Below, in pieces: positions 50,818 through 63,461 of a DNA stretch of 64,000 bases. The stretch's first letter is position 1, and each line of letters begins with the position of its first letter. Location: contig OY759218.1 in the NCBI GenBank assembly GCA_963662175.1, positions 1,116,001 through 1,180,000 of the forward strand. The letters run 5' to 3'. The stretch is from Aradus depressus (Eukaryota > Arthropoda > Insecta > Hemiptera > Aradidae). The position numbers and the translations under genes are program-made. Under the pieces are notes generated by a model. It was given only the letters and a program-made list of their open reading frames with translations, did not search any database and was not told the DNA's origin.

Positions 50818-53800
50818 TTGTTAAAACTGATACGACAGATTCAGATATATCAGGAAAGTCCCATCCGAAGGACGACGTGCTCAAGGCTATTTTCAACCTA
50901 AGTGAAATTTCACCTACCCAGGTTTATTTACATAACATACGTTTCATTATCGAGTACCTACCATTCGAAAAAGCCCTGGATCATCGCTTAAAGTTCCATC
51001 CAAAGGACGACGTGCTCAAATTTATTTTTAAATTCCCGATCAAAACATCTGACCTAAGTGCCTCAGCTAGATTTCTAAGATGCGATCCTGAGCTCAGTAG
51101 ACTCCATTCTTCAAATTTCTCGCTTTTTAACGGTTTATAGATTTAATATTCGTTAAAACTGATAGAGAACGACCGGATTATCTGAATGCTACACAAAAAT
51201 CAAAATAAAAATGTTTTTCAAAAAATTCGCGCTATTTAACGGTTTATAGGCTTAATATATGTTAAAACTGATACGACAGATTCAGATATATTCGGAAAGT
51301 CATATCCGAAGGACGACGTGAACAAGGCTATTTTCAACCTAAGTGAAATTTCACCTACCCAGGTTTATTTACATAACATACGTCTCATTATCGAGTCCCT
51401 CACATTCGAAAAAGCCCTGTATCATCGCTTAAAGTTCCATCCGAAGGACGACGTGCTCAAAGTTTTTTTTAACTTCCCGATCAAAACATCTGACCTAATT
51501 GCCTCAGCTAGATTTCTAAGTGGCGATCCTGAGCTCGGTAGACTCCATTCTTCAAATTTCTCGCTTTTTAACGGTTTATAGATTTAATATTTGTTGAAAC
51601 TGATAGCGAACGACCGGATAATCTGAATGCTACACAAAAATCAAAATAAAAATGTTTTTCAAAAAATTTCGCGCTATTTAACGGTTTATAGGCTTAATAA
51701 TTGTTAAAACTTTCAGATATATCCGGATAGTCCCATCCGAAGGACGACGTGCTCAAGGCTATTTTCAACCTAAGTGAAATTTCACCTACCCAGGTTTATT
51801 TACATAACATACGTCTCATTATCGAGTACCTCACATTCGAAAAAGCCCTGGATCATCGCTTAAAGTTCCATCCGGAGGACGACGTGCTCAAAGTTTTTTT
51901 TAACTTCCCGATCAAAACATCTGACCTAATTGCCTCAGCTAGATTTCTAAGTGGCGATCCTGAGCTCGGTAGACTCCATTCTTCAAATTTCTCGCTTTTT
52001 AACGGTTTATTGATTTATGATTCGTTAAAACTGATAGCGAACGACCGGATAATCTGAATGCTACACAAAAATCAAATAAAAATGTTTTTCAAAAAATTCG
52101 AGATATTTCACGGTTTATAGGCTCAATAATTGTTAAAACTGATACGACAGATTTAGATATATCCGGAAAGTCCCATCCGAAGGACGACGTGCTCAAGGCT
52201 ATTTTCAACCTAAGTGAAATTTCACCTACCCAGGTTTATTTACATAACATACGTCTCATTATCGAGTACCTCGAAAAAGCCCTGGATCATCGCTTAAAGT
52301 TCCATCCGAAGGACGACGTGCTCAAAGTTATTTTTAACTTCCCGATTAAAATATCTGACCTAAGTGCCTCAGCTAGATTTCTAATTGGCGATCCTGAGCT
52401 CGGTAGAGTCCATTCTTCTAATTTCTCGCTTTTTAACGGTTTATAGATTTAAGATATGATACACAGGTTGGGTGATGTCACGCACCCTATGTTTGAGCAG
52501 AACGTTTAAGGATGCTAGGAAATTTGCTAATATAGGTTTATAGGCTTAATAATTGTTAAAACTGATACGACAGATTCAGATATGTCCGGAAAGTCCCATC
52601 CAAAGGACGACGTGCTCAAAGTTATTTTTAAATTCACGATCAAAACATCTGACCTAAGTGCCTCAGCTAGATTTCTAAGATGCGATCCTGAGCTCGGTAG
52701 ACTCCATTCTTCAAATTTCTCGCTTTTTAACGGTTTATAGTGTTAATATTTGTTAAAACTGATAGCGAACGACCGGATTATCTGAATGCTACACAAAAAT
52801 CAAAATACAAATGTTTTTCAAAAAATTAGCGCTATTTAACGGTTTATAGGCTTAATAATTGTTAAAACTGATACGACAGATTCAGATATATCCGGAAAGT
52901 CCTATCCGAAGGACGACGTTCTCAAGGCTATTTTCAACCTAAGTGAAATTTCACCTACCCAGGTTTATTGACATAACATACGTCTCATTATCGAGTACCT
53001 CACATTCGAAAAAGCCCTGGATCATCGCTTAAAGTTCCATCCGAAGGACGACGGGCTCAAAGGTATTTTTAACCTCCCGATTAAAACATCTGACCTAAGT
53101 GCCTCAGCTAGATTTCTAATTGGCGATCCTGAGCTCGGTAGAGTCCATTCTTCAAAATTTCTCGCTTTTTAACGGTTTATAGATTTAAGATATGATACAC
53201 AGGTTGGGTGATGTCACGTACCCTATGTTTGAGCAGAACGTTTAAGAATGCTACGAAATTTGCTAATATAGATTTATAGGCTTAATAATTGTTAAAACTG
53301 AAACGACATGTTCACATATATATCCAGAAAGTCCCATCCGAAGGACGACGTGCCCAAAGTTATTTTTAAATTCCCGATTAAAACATCTGACCTAAGTGCC
53401 TCAGCTAGATTTCTAAGTGGCTGAGCTCGGTAGACTCCATTCTTCAAATTTCTCGCATTTTAACGGTTTATAGATTTATGATTCGTTAAAACTGATAGCG
53501 AACGACCGGATAATCTGAATGCTACACAAAAATCAAAATACAAATGTTTTTCAAGAAATTAGCGCTATTTAACGGTTTATAGGCTTAATAATTGTTAAAA
53601 CTGATACGACAGATTCAGATATATCCGGAAAGTCCTATCCGAAGGACGACGTGCTCAAGGCTATTTTCAACCTAAGTGAAATTTCGCCTACCCAGGTTTA
53701 TTTACATAACATACGTTTCATTACCGAGTACCTACCATTCGAAAAAGCCCTGGGTCATTGCTTAAAGTTCCATCCGAAGGACGACGTGCTCAAAGTTATT

Positions 53801-56669
53801 TTTAACTTCCCGATTAACACATCTGACCTAAGTGCCTCAGCTAGATTTCTAAGTGGCGATCCTGAGCTCGGTAGACTCCATTCTTCAAATTTCTCGCTTT
53901 TTACGGTTTATAGATTTAATATTAGTTAAAACTGATAGCGAACGACCGGATAATCTGAATGCTACACAAAAATCAAAATAAAAATGTTTTTTTTTTTAAA
54001 TTCGAGCTATTTAACGGTTTATAGGCTCAATAATTGTTGAAACTGATACGACAGGTTTAGATATATCCGGAAAGTCCCATCCGAAGGACGACATGCTCAA
54101 AGTTATTTTAAAATTCCCGATCAAAACATCTGACCTAAGTGCCTCAGCTAGATTTCGAAGATGCGATCCTGACCTCGGTAGACTCCATTCTTCAAATTTC
54201 TCCCTTTTTAACGGTTTATAGATTTAAGATATGATACACAGGTTGGGTGATGTCACGTACCCTATGTTTGAGCAGAACGTTTAAGAATGCTACGAAATTT
54301 GCTAATATAGGTTTATAGGCTTAATAATTGTTAAAACTGATACGACAGATTCTGCTATATCCGGAAAGTACTATCCGAAGGACGACGTTCTCAAGGCTAT
54401 TTTCAACCTAAGTGAAATTTGACCTACCCAGGTTTATTTACATAACATACGTCTCATTATCGAGTACCTCACATTCGAAAAAGCCATGGATCATCGCTTA
54501 AAGTTCCATCCGAAGGACGACGTGCTCAAAGTTATTTTCAACTTCCCGATTAAAACATCTGACCTAAGTGCCTCAGCTAGATTTCTAATTGGCGATCCTG
54601 AGCTCGGTAGAGTCCATTCTTCTAATTTCTCGCTTTTTAACGGTTTATAGATTTAAGATATGATACACAGGTTTGGTGATGTCACGTACCCTATGTTTGA
54701 GCAGAACGTTTAAGAATGCTACGAAATTTGTTAATATAGGTTATATGCTTATTAATTGTTAAAACTGAAACGACATGTTCACATATATATCCAGAAAGTC
54801 CCATCCGAAGGACGACGTGCCCAAAGTTATTTTTAAATTCCCGATTAAAACTTCTGACCTAAGTGCCTCAGCTAGATTTCTAAGTGGCGATCCTGAGCTC
54901 GGTAGACTCCATTCTTCAAATTTCTCGCATTTTAACGGTTTATAGATTTATGATTCGTTAAAACTGATAGCGAACGACCGGATAATCCGAATGCTACACA
55001 AAAATCAAAATACAAATGTTTTTCAAAAAATTAGCGCTATTTAACGGTTTATAGGCTTAATAATTGTTAAAACTGATACGACAGATTCAGATATATCCGG
55101 AAAGTCCTATCCGAAGGACGACGTTCTCAAGGCTATTTTCAACCTAAGTGAAATTTCACCTACCCAGGTTTATTTACATAACATACGTCTCATTATCGAG
55201 TACCTCACATTCGAAAAAGCCCTGGATCATCGCTTAAAGTTCCATCCGAAGGACGACGGGCTCAAAGGTATTTTTAACTTCCCGATTAAAACATCTGACC
55301 TAAGTGCCTCAGCTAGATTTCTAATTGGCGATCCTGAGCTCGGTAGACTCCATTCTTCAAATTTCTCGCTTTTTAACGGTTTATAGATTTAAGATATGAT
55401 ACACAGGTTGGGTGATGTCACGTACCCTATGTTTGAGCAGAACGTTTAAGAATGCTACGAAATTTGCTAATATAGGTTTATAGGCTTAATAATTGTTAAA
55501 ACTGAAACGACATGTTCACATATATATCCAGAAAGTCCCATCCGAAGGACGACGTGCCCAAAGTTATTTTTAAATTCCCGATTAAAACTTCTGACCTAAG
55601 TGCCTCAGCTAGATTTCTAAGTGGCGATCCTGAGCTCGGTAGACTCCATTCTGCAAATTTCTCGCATTTTAACGGTTTATAGATTTATGATTCGTTAAAA
55701 CTGATAGCGAACGACCGGATAATCTGAATGCTACACAAAAATCAAAATACAAATGTTTTTCAAAAAATTAGCGCTATTTAACGGTTTATAGGCTTAATAA
55801 TTGTTAAAACTGATATGACAGATTCAGATATATCCGGAAAGTCCTATCCGAAGGACGACATTCTCAAGGCTATTTTCAACCTAAGTGAAATTTCACCTAC
55901 CCAGGTTTATTTACATAACATACGTCTCATTATCGAGTACCTCACATTCGAAAAAGCCCTGGATCATCGCTTAAAGTTCCATCCGAAGGACGACGGGCTC
56001 AAAGGTATTTTTAACTTCCCGATTAAAACATCTGACCTAAGTGCCTCAGCTGGATTTCTAATTGGCGATCCTGAGCTCGGTAGACTCCATTCTTCAAATT
56101 TCTCGCATTTTAACGGTTTATAGATTTATGATTCGTTAAAACTGATAGCGAAAGACCGGATAATCTGAATGCTACACAAAAATCAAAATACAAATATTTT
56201 TCAAAAAATTAGCGCTATTTAACGGTTTATAGGCATAATAATTGTTAAAACTGATACGACAGATTCAGATTTATCCGGAAAGTCCTATCCGAAGGACGAC
56301 GTGCTCAAGGCTATTTTCAACGTAAGTGAAATTTCACCTACCCAGGTTTATTTACATAACATACGTCTCATTATCGAGTACCTCACATTCGAAAAAGCCC
56401 TGGATCATCGCTTAAAGTTCCATCCGAAGGACGACGTGCTCTAAGTTATTTTTAACTTCCCGATTAAAACATCTGACCTAAGTGCCTCAGCTAGATTTCT
56501 AATTGGCGATCCTGAGCTCGGTAGACTCCATTCTTCAAATTTCTCGCTTTTTAACGGTTTATAGATTTAAGATATGATACACAGGTTGGGTGAAGTCACG
56601 TACCCTATGTTTGAGCAGAACGTTTAAGGCTGCTACGAAATTTGCTAATATAGGTTATATGCTTATTAA
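50818..56669 (+). repeat. Divergent, older-looking satellite block
   Basis: Units here keep CCTAAGTGAAA in the only subrepeat, have GAACGACCGGAT(A/T)ATCTGAATGC and ACACAAAAATCAAAAT in the spacer, AAGTTCCATCC at the second box and GAGCTCGGTAG. They carry many single changes and small indels, and several are truncated. Unit starts include 50818, 51259 and 51701, spaced about 441. The AAGTGAAA form matches the SINE better than the deleted form does, supporting an ancestral state. Confidence 0.85.
52453..52541 (+). repeat. Degenerate short C-like segment (first of six)
   Basis: GATATGATACACAGGTTGG leads into GTGATGTCACGCACCCTATG and GAGCAGAACGTTTAAGGATGC, matching only the middle of the 253-bp C segment. 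It differs by ATGTTTGAGC for ATGTTGAGC and rejoins the unit at ATATAGGTTTATAGGC. Further copies lie near 53190, 54228, 54658, 55397 and 56571, mostly with AAGAATGCTACG. It looks like a separate or older version of the C insertion. Confidence 0.8.
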
Positions 56670-59600
56670 TTGTTAAAACTGATACGACAGATTCAGATAT
56701 ATCCGGAAAGTCCCATCCGAAGGACGACGTGCTCAAGACTATTTTCAACCTAAGTTAAATTTCACCTACCCAGGTTTATTTACATAACATACGTCTCATT
56801 ATCGAGTACCTCACATTCGAAAATGCCCTGGATCATCACTTAAAGTCCCATCCGAAGGACGACGTGCTCAAAGTTATTTTTAACTTCCCGATCAAAACAT
56901 CTGACCTAAGTGCCTCAGCTAGATTTCTAAGATGCGATCCTGAGCTCGGTAGACTCCATTCTTCAAATTTCTCGCTTTTTAACGGTTTATAGATTTAATA
57001 TTATTAAAACTGATAGCGAACGACCGGATAATCTGAATGCTACACAAAAATCAAAATACAAATGTTTTTCAAAAAATTCGCGCTATTTAACGGTTTATAG
57101 GCTTAATAATTGTTGAAACTGATACTGCAGATTCAGATATATCCGGAAAGTCCCATCCGAAGGACGACGTGCTCAAGGCTATTTTCAACCTGTGAAATTT
57201 CACCTACCCAGGTTTATTTACATAACATACGTCTCATTATCGAGTACTTTACATTCGAAAAAGCCCTGGAGCATCGCTTAAAGTCCCATTCGAAGGACGA
57301 CGTGCTCAAAGTTATTTTTAACTTCCCGAATAAAATATCTGAATTAAGTGCCTCAGCTAGATTTCTAAGTGGCGATCCTGAGCTCGGTAGACTCCATTCT
57401 TCAAATTTCTCGCTTTTTAACGGTTTATAGATTTAATATTTGTTAAAACTGATAGAGAACGACCGGGATATCTGAATCCTACACTAAAATTGAAATAAAA
57501 ATGTTTTTCAAAAAATTCGCGCTATTTAACGGTTTATAGGCTTAATAATTGTTGAAACTGATACGACAGATTCAGATATATCCGGAAAGTCCCATCCGAA
57601 GGACGACGTGCTCAATGTTATTTTTAACTTCCCGAATAATATATCTGAATTAAGTGCCTCAGCTAGATTTGTAAGTGGCGATCCTGAGCTCGGTAGACTC
57701 CATTCTCAAATTTCTCGCTTTTTAACGGTTTATAGATTTAATATTTGTTAAAACTGATAGAGAACGACCGGATTATCTGAATGCTACACGAAAATCAAAA
57801 TAAAAATGTTTTTTTAAAAATTCGCGCTATTTAACGGTTTACAGGTTTAATAATTGTTAAAACTGATACGACAGATTCAGATATATCCGGAAAGTCCCAT
57901 CCGAAGGACGACGTGCTCAAAGCTATTTTCAACCTGTGAAATTTCACCTACCCAGGTTTATTTACATAACATACGTCTCATTATCGAGTACCTCACATTC
58001 GAAAAAGCCCTGGAGCATCGCTTAAAGTCCCATTCGAAGGACGACGTGCTCAAAGTTATTTTTAACTTCCCGAATAAAATATCTGAATTAAGTGCCTCAG
58101 CTAGATTTCTAAGTGGCGATCCTGAGCTCGGTAGACTCCATTCTTCAAATTTCTCGCTTTTTAACGGTTTATAGATTTAATATTTGTTAAAACTGATATA
58201 GAACGACCGGATTATCTGAATGCTACACAAAAATCAAAATACAAATGTTTTTCAAAAAATTCGCGCTATTTAACGGTTTATAGGCTTAATAATTGTTGAA
58301 ACTGATACTGCAGATTCAGATATATCCGGAAAGTCCCATCCGAAGGACGACGTGCTCAAGGCTATTTTCAACCTGTGAAATTTAACCTACCCAGGTTTAT
58401 TTACATAACATACGTCTCATTATCGAGTACTTTACATTCGAAAAAGCCCTGGAGCATCGCTTAAAGTCCCATTCGAAGGACGACGTGCTCAAAGTTATTT
58501 TTAACTTCCCGAATAAAATATCTGAATTAAGTGCCTCAGCTAGATTTCTAAGTGGCGATCCTGAGCTCGGTAGACTCCATTCTTCAAATTTCTCGCTTTT
58601 TAACGGTTTATAGATTTAATATTTGTTAAAACTGATAGAGAACGACCGGGATATCTGAATCCTACACTAAAATTGAAATAAAAATGTTTTTCAAAAAATT
58701 CGCGCTATTTAACGGTTTATAGGCTTAATAATTGTTGAAACTGATACGACAGATTCAGATATATCCGGAAAGTCCCATCCGAAGGACGACGTGCTCAATG
58801 TTATTTTTAACTTCCCGAATAATATATCTGAATTAAGTGCCTCAGCTAGATTTGTAAGTGGCGATCCTGAGCTCGGTAGACTCCATTCTCAAATTTCTCG
58901 CTTTTTAACGGTTTATAGATTTAATATTTGTTAAAACTGATAGAGAACGACCGGATTATCTGAATGCTACACGAAAATCAAAATAAAAATGTTTTTTTAA
59001 AAATTCGCGCTATTTAACGGTTTACAGGTTTAATAATTGTTAAAACTGATACGACAGATTCAGATATATCCGGAAAGTCCCATCCGAAGGACGACGTGCT
59101 CAAAGCTATTTTCAACCTGTGAAATTTCACCTACCCAGGTTTATTTACATAACATACGTCTCATTATCGAGTACCTCACATTCGAAAAAGCCCTGGAGCA
59201 TCGCTTAAAGTCCCATTCGAAGGACGACGTGCTCAAAGTTATTTTTAACTTCCCGAATAAAATATCTGAATTAAGTGCCTCAGCTAGATTTCTAAGTGGC
59301 GATCCTGAGCTCGGTAGACTCCATTCTTCAAATTTCTCGCTTTTTAACGGTTTATAGATTTAATATTTGTTAAAACTGATATAGAACGACCGGATTATCT
59401 GAATGCTACACAAAAATCAAAATACAAATGTTTTTCAAAAAATTCGCGCTATTTAACGGTTTATAGGCTTAATAATTGTTGAAACTGATACTGCAGATTC
59501 AGATATATCCGGAAAGTCCCATCCGAAGGACGACGTGCTCAAGGCTATTTTCAACCTGTGAAATTTAACCTACCCAGGTTTATTTACATAACATACGTCT

Positions 59601-62600
59601 CATTATCGAGTACTTTACATTCGAAAAAGCCCTGGAGCATCGCTTAAAGTCCCATTCGAAGGACGACGTGCTCAAAGTTATTTTTAACTTCCCGAATAAA
59701 ATATCTGAATTAAGTGCCTCAGCTAGATTTCTAAGTGGCGATCCTGAGCTCGGTAGACTCCATTCTTCAAATTTCTCGCTTTTTAACGGTTTATAGATTT
59801 AATATTTGTTAAAACTGATAGAGAACGACCGCGATATCTGAATCCTACACTAAAATTGAAATAAAAATGTTTTTCAAAAAATTCGCGCTATTTAACGGTT
59901 TATAGGCTTAATAATTGTTGAAACTGATACGACAGATTCAGATATATCCGGATAGTCCCATCCGAAGGATGACGTGCTCAATGTTATTTTTAACTTCCCG
60001 AATAATATATCTGAATTAAGTGCCTCAGCTAGATTTGTAAGTGGCGATCCTGAGCTCGGTAGACTCCATTCTCAAATTTCTCGCTTTTTAACGGTTTATA
60101 GATTTAATATTTGTTAAAACTGATAGAGAACGACCGGATTATCTGAATGCTACACGAAAATCAAAATAAAAATGTTTTTTTAAAAATTCGCGCTATTTAA
60201 CGGTTTACAGGTTTAATAATTGTTAAAACTGATACGACAGATTCAGATATATCCGGAAAGTCCCATCCGAAGGACGACGTGCTCAAAGCTATTTTCAACC
60301 TGTGAAATTTCACCTACCCAGGTTTATTTTCATAACATACGTCTCATTATCGAGTACCTCACATTCGAAAAAGCCCTGGAGCATCGCTTAAAGTCCCATT
60401 CGAAGGACGACGTGCTCAAAGTTATTTTTAACTTCCCGAATAAAATATCTGAAGTGAGTGCCTCAGCTAGATTTCTAAGTGGCGATCCTGAGCTCGGTAG
60501 ACTCCATCCTTCAAATTTCTCGCTTTTTAACGGTTCATAGATTTAATATTTGTTAAAACTGATATAGAACGATCGGATTATCTGAATGCTAAACAAAAAT
60601 CAAAATAAAAATGTTTTTTTAAAAATTCGCGCTATTTAACGGTTTATAGGTTTAATAATTGTTAAAACTGATACGACAGATTCAGATATATCCGGAAAGT
60701 CCCATCCGAAGGACGACGTGCTCAAGGCTATTTTCAACCTGTGAAATTTCACCTACCCAGGTTTATTTACATAACATACGTCTCATTATCGAGTACCTCA
60801 CATTCGAAAAAGCCCTGGATCATCGCTTAAAGTCCCATCCAAAGGACGACGTGCTCAAAGTTATTTTTAACTTCCCGATCAAAACATCTGACCTAAGTGC
60901 CTCAGCTAGATTTCTAAGATGCGATCCTGAGCTCGGTAGACTCCATTCTTCAAATTTCTCGCTTTTTAACGGTTTATAGATTTAATATTATTAAAACTGA
61001 TAGCGAACGACCGGATAATCTGAATGCTACACAAAAATCAAAATACAAATGTTTTTCAAAAAATTCGCGCTATTTAACGGTTTATAGGTTTAATAATTGT
61101 TGAAACTGATACTGCAGATTCAGATATATCCGGAAAGTCCCATCCGAAGGACGACGTGCTCAAGGCTATTTTCAACCTGTGAAATTTAACCTACCCAGGT
61201 TTATTTACATAACATACGTCTCATTATCGAGTACTTTACATTCGAAAAAGCCCTGGAGCATCGCTTAAAGTCCCATTCGAAGGACGACGTGCTCAAAGTT
61301 ATTTTTAACTTCCCGAATAAAATATCTGAATTAAGTGCCTCAGCTAGATTTCTAAGTGGCGATCCTGAGCTCGGTAGACTCCATTCTTCAAATTTCTCGC
61401 TTTTTAACGGTTTATAGATTTAATATTTGTTAAAACTGATAGAGAACGACCGCGATATCTGAATCCTACACTAAAATTGAAATAAAAATGTTTTTCAAAA
61501 AATTCGCGCTATTTAACGGTTTATAGGCTTAATAATTGTTGAAACTGATACGACAGATTCAGATATATCCGGAAAGTCCCATCCGAAGGACGACGTGCTC
61601 AATGTTATTTTTAACTTCCCGAATAATATATCTGAATTAAGTGCCTCAGCTAGATTTGTAAGTGGCGATCCTGAGCTCGGTAGACTCCATTCTCAAATTT
61701 CTCGCTTTTTAACGGTTTATAGATTTAATATTTGTTAAAACTGATAGAGAACGACCGGATTATCTGAATGCTACACGAAAATCAAAATAAAAATGTTTTT
61801 TTAAAAATTCGCGCTATTTAACGGTTTACAGGTTTAATAATTGTTAAAACTGATACGACAGATTCAGATATATCCGGAAAGTCCCATCCGAAGGACGACG
61901 TGCTCAAAGCTATTTTCAACCTGTGAAATTTCACCTACCCAGGTTTATTTACATAACATACGTCTCATTATCGAGTACCTCACATTCGAAAAAGCCCTGG
62001 AGCATCGCTTAAAGTCCCATTCGAAGGACGACGTGCTCAAAGTTATTTTTAACTTCCCGAATAAAATATCTGAAGTAAGTGCCTCAGCTAGATTTCTAAG
62101 TGGCGATCCTGAGCTCGGTAGACTCCATCCTTCAAATTTCTCGCTTTTTAACGGTTCATAGATTTAATATTTGTTAAAACTGATATAGAACGATCGGATT
62201 ATCTGAATGCTAAACAAAAATCAAACAAAAAATGTTTTTTTAAAAATTCGCGCTATTTAACGGTTTATAGGTTTAATAATTGTTAAAACTGATACGACAG
62301 ATTCAGATATATCCGGAAAGTCCCATCCGAAGGACGACGTGCTCAAGGCTATTTTCAACCTGTGAAATTTCACCTACCCAGGTTTATTTACATAACATAC
62401 GTCTCATTATCGAGTACCTCACATTCGAAAAAGCCCTGGATCATCGCTTAAAGTCCCATCCAAAGGACGACGTGCTCAAAGTTATTTTTAACTTCCCGAT
62501 CAAAACATCTGACCTAAGTGCCTCAGCTAGATTTCTAAGATGCGATCCTGAGCTCGGTAGACTCCATTCTTCAAATTTCTCGCTTTTTAACGGTTTATAG

Positions 62601-63461
62601 ATTTAATATTATTAAAACTGATAGCGAACGACCGGATAATCAGAATGCTACACAAAAATCAAAATACAAATGTTTTTCAAAAAATTCGCGCTATTTAACG
62701 GTTTATAGGCTTAATAATTGTTGAAACTGATACTGCAGATTCAGATATATCCGGAAAGTCCCATCCGAAGGACGACGTGCTCAAGGCTATTTTCAACCTG
62801 TGAAATTTAACCTACCCAGGTTTATTTACATAACATACGTCTCATTATCGAGTACTTTACATTCGAAAAAGCCCTGGAGCATCGCTTAAAGTCCCATTCG
62901 AAGGACGACGTGCTCAAAGTTATTTTTAACTTCCCGAATAAAATATCTGAATTAAGTGCCTCAGCTAGATTTCTAAGTGGCGATCCTGAGCTCGGTAGAC
63001 TCCATTCTTCAAATTTCTCGCTTTTTAACGGTTTATAGATTTAATATTTGTTAAAACTGATAGAGAACGACCGCGATATCTGAATCCTACACTAAAATTG
63101 AAATAAAAATGTTTTTCAAAAAATTCGCGCTATTTAACGGTTTATAGGCTTAATAATTGTTGAAACTGATACGACAGATTCAGATATATCCGGAAAGTCC
63201 CATCCGAAGGACGACGTGCTCAATGTTATTATTAACTTCCCGAATAATATATCTGAATTAAGTGCCTCAGCTAGATTTGTAAGTGGCGATCCTGAGCTCG
63301 GTAGACTCCATTCTCAAATTTCTCGCTTTTTAACGGTTTATAGATTTAATATTTGTTAAAACTGATAGAGAACGACCGGATTATCTGAATGCTACACGAA
63401 AATCAAAATAAAAATGTTTTTTTAAAAATTCGCGCTATTTAACGGTTTACAGGTTTAATAA
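56670..63461 (+). repeat. Second higher-order system: 1183-bp and 1621-bp repeats
   Basis: Four unit types occur: M (about 438 bp, AAGATGCGATCC and ATATTATTAAAACTGATAGCG), a (439, GATACTGCAG), b (about 305, CTCAATGTTATT and AGATTTGTAAG) and c (439, GGTTTACAGG). Order: M 56670, a 57110, b 57549, c 57854; a 58293, b 58732, c 59037; a 59476, b 59915, c 60220; M 60659, a 61097, b 61536, c 61841; M 62280, a 62719, b 63158. The period is 1183 for abc and 1621 for Mabc. Units c 60220 and c 61841 share GGTTCATAG and CCATCCTTC. Confidence 0.9.
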
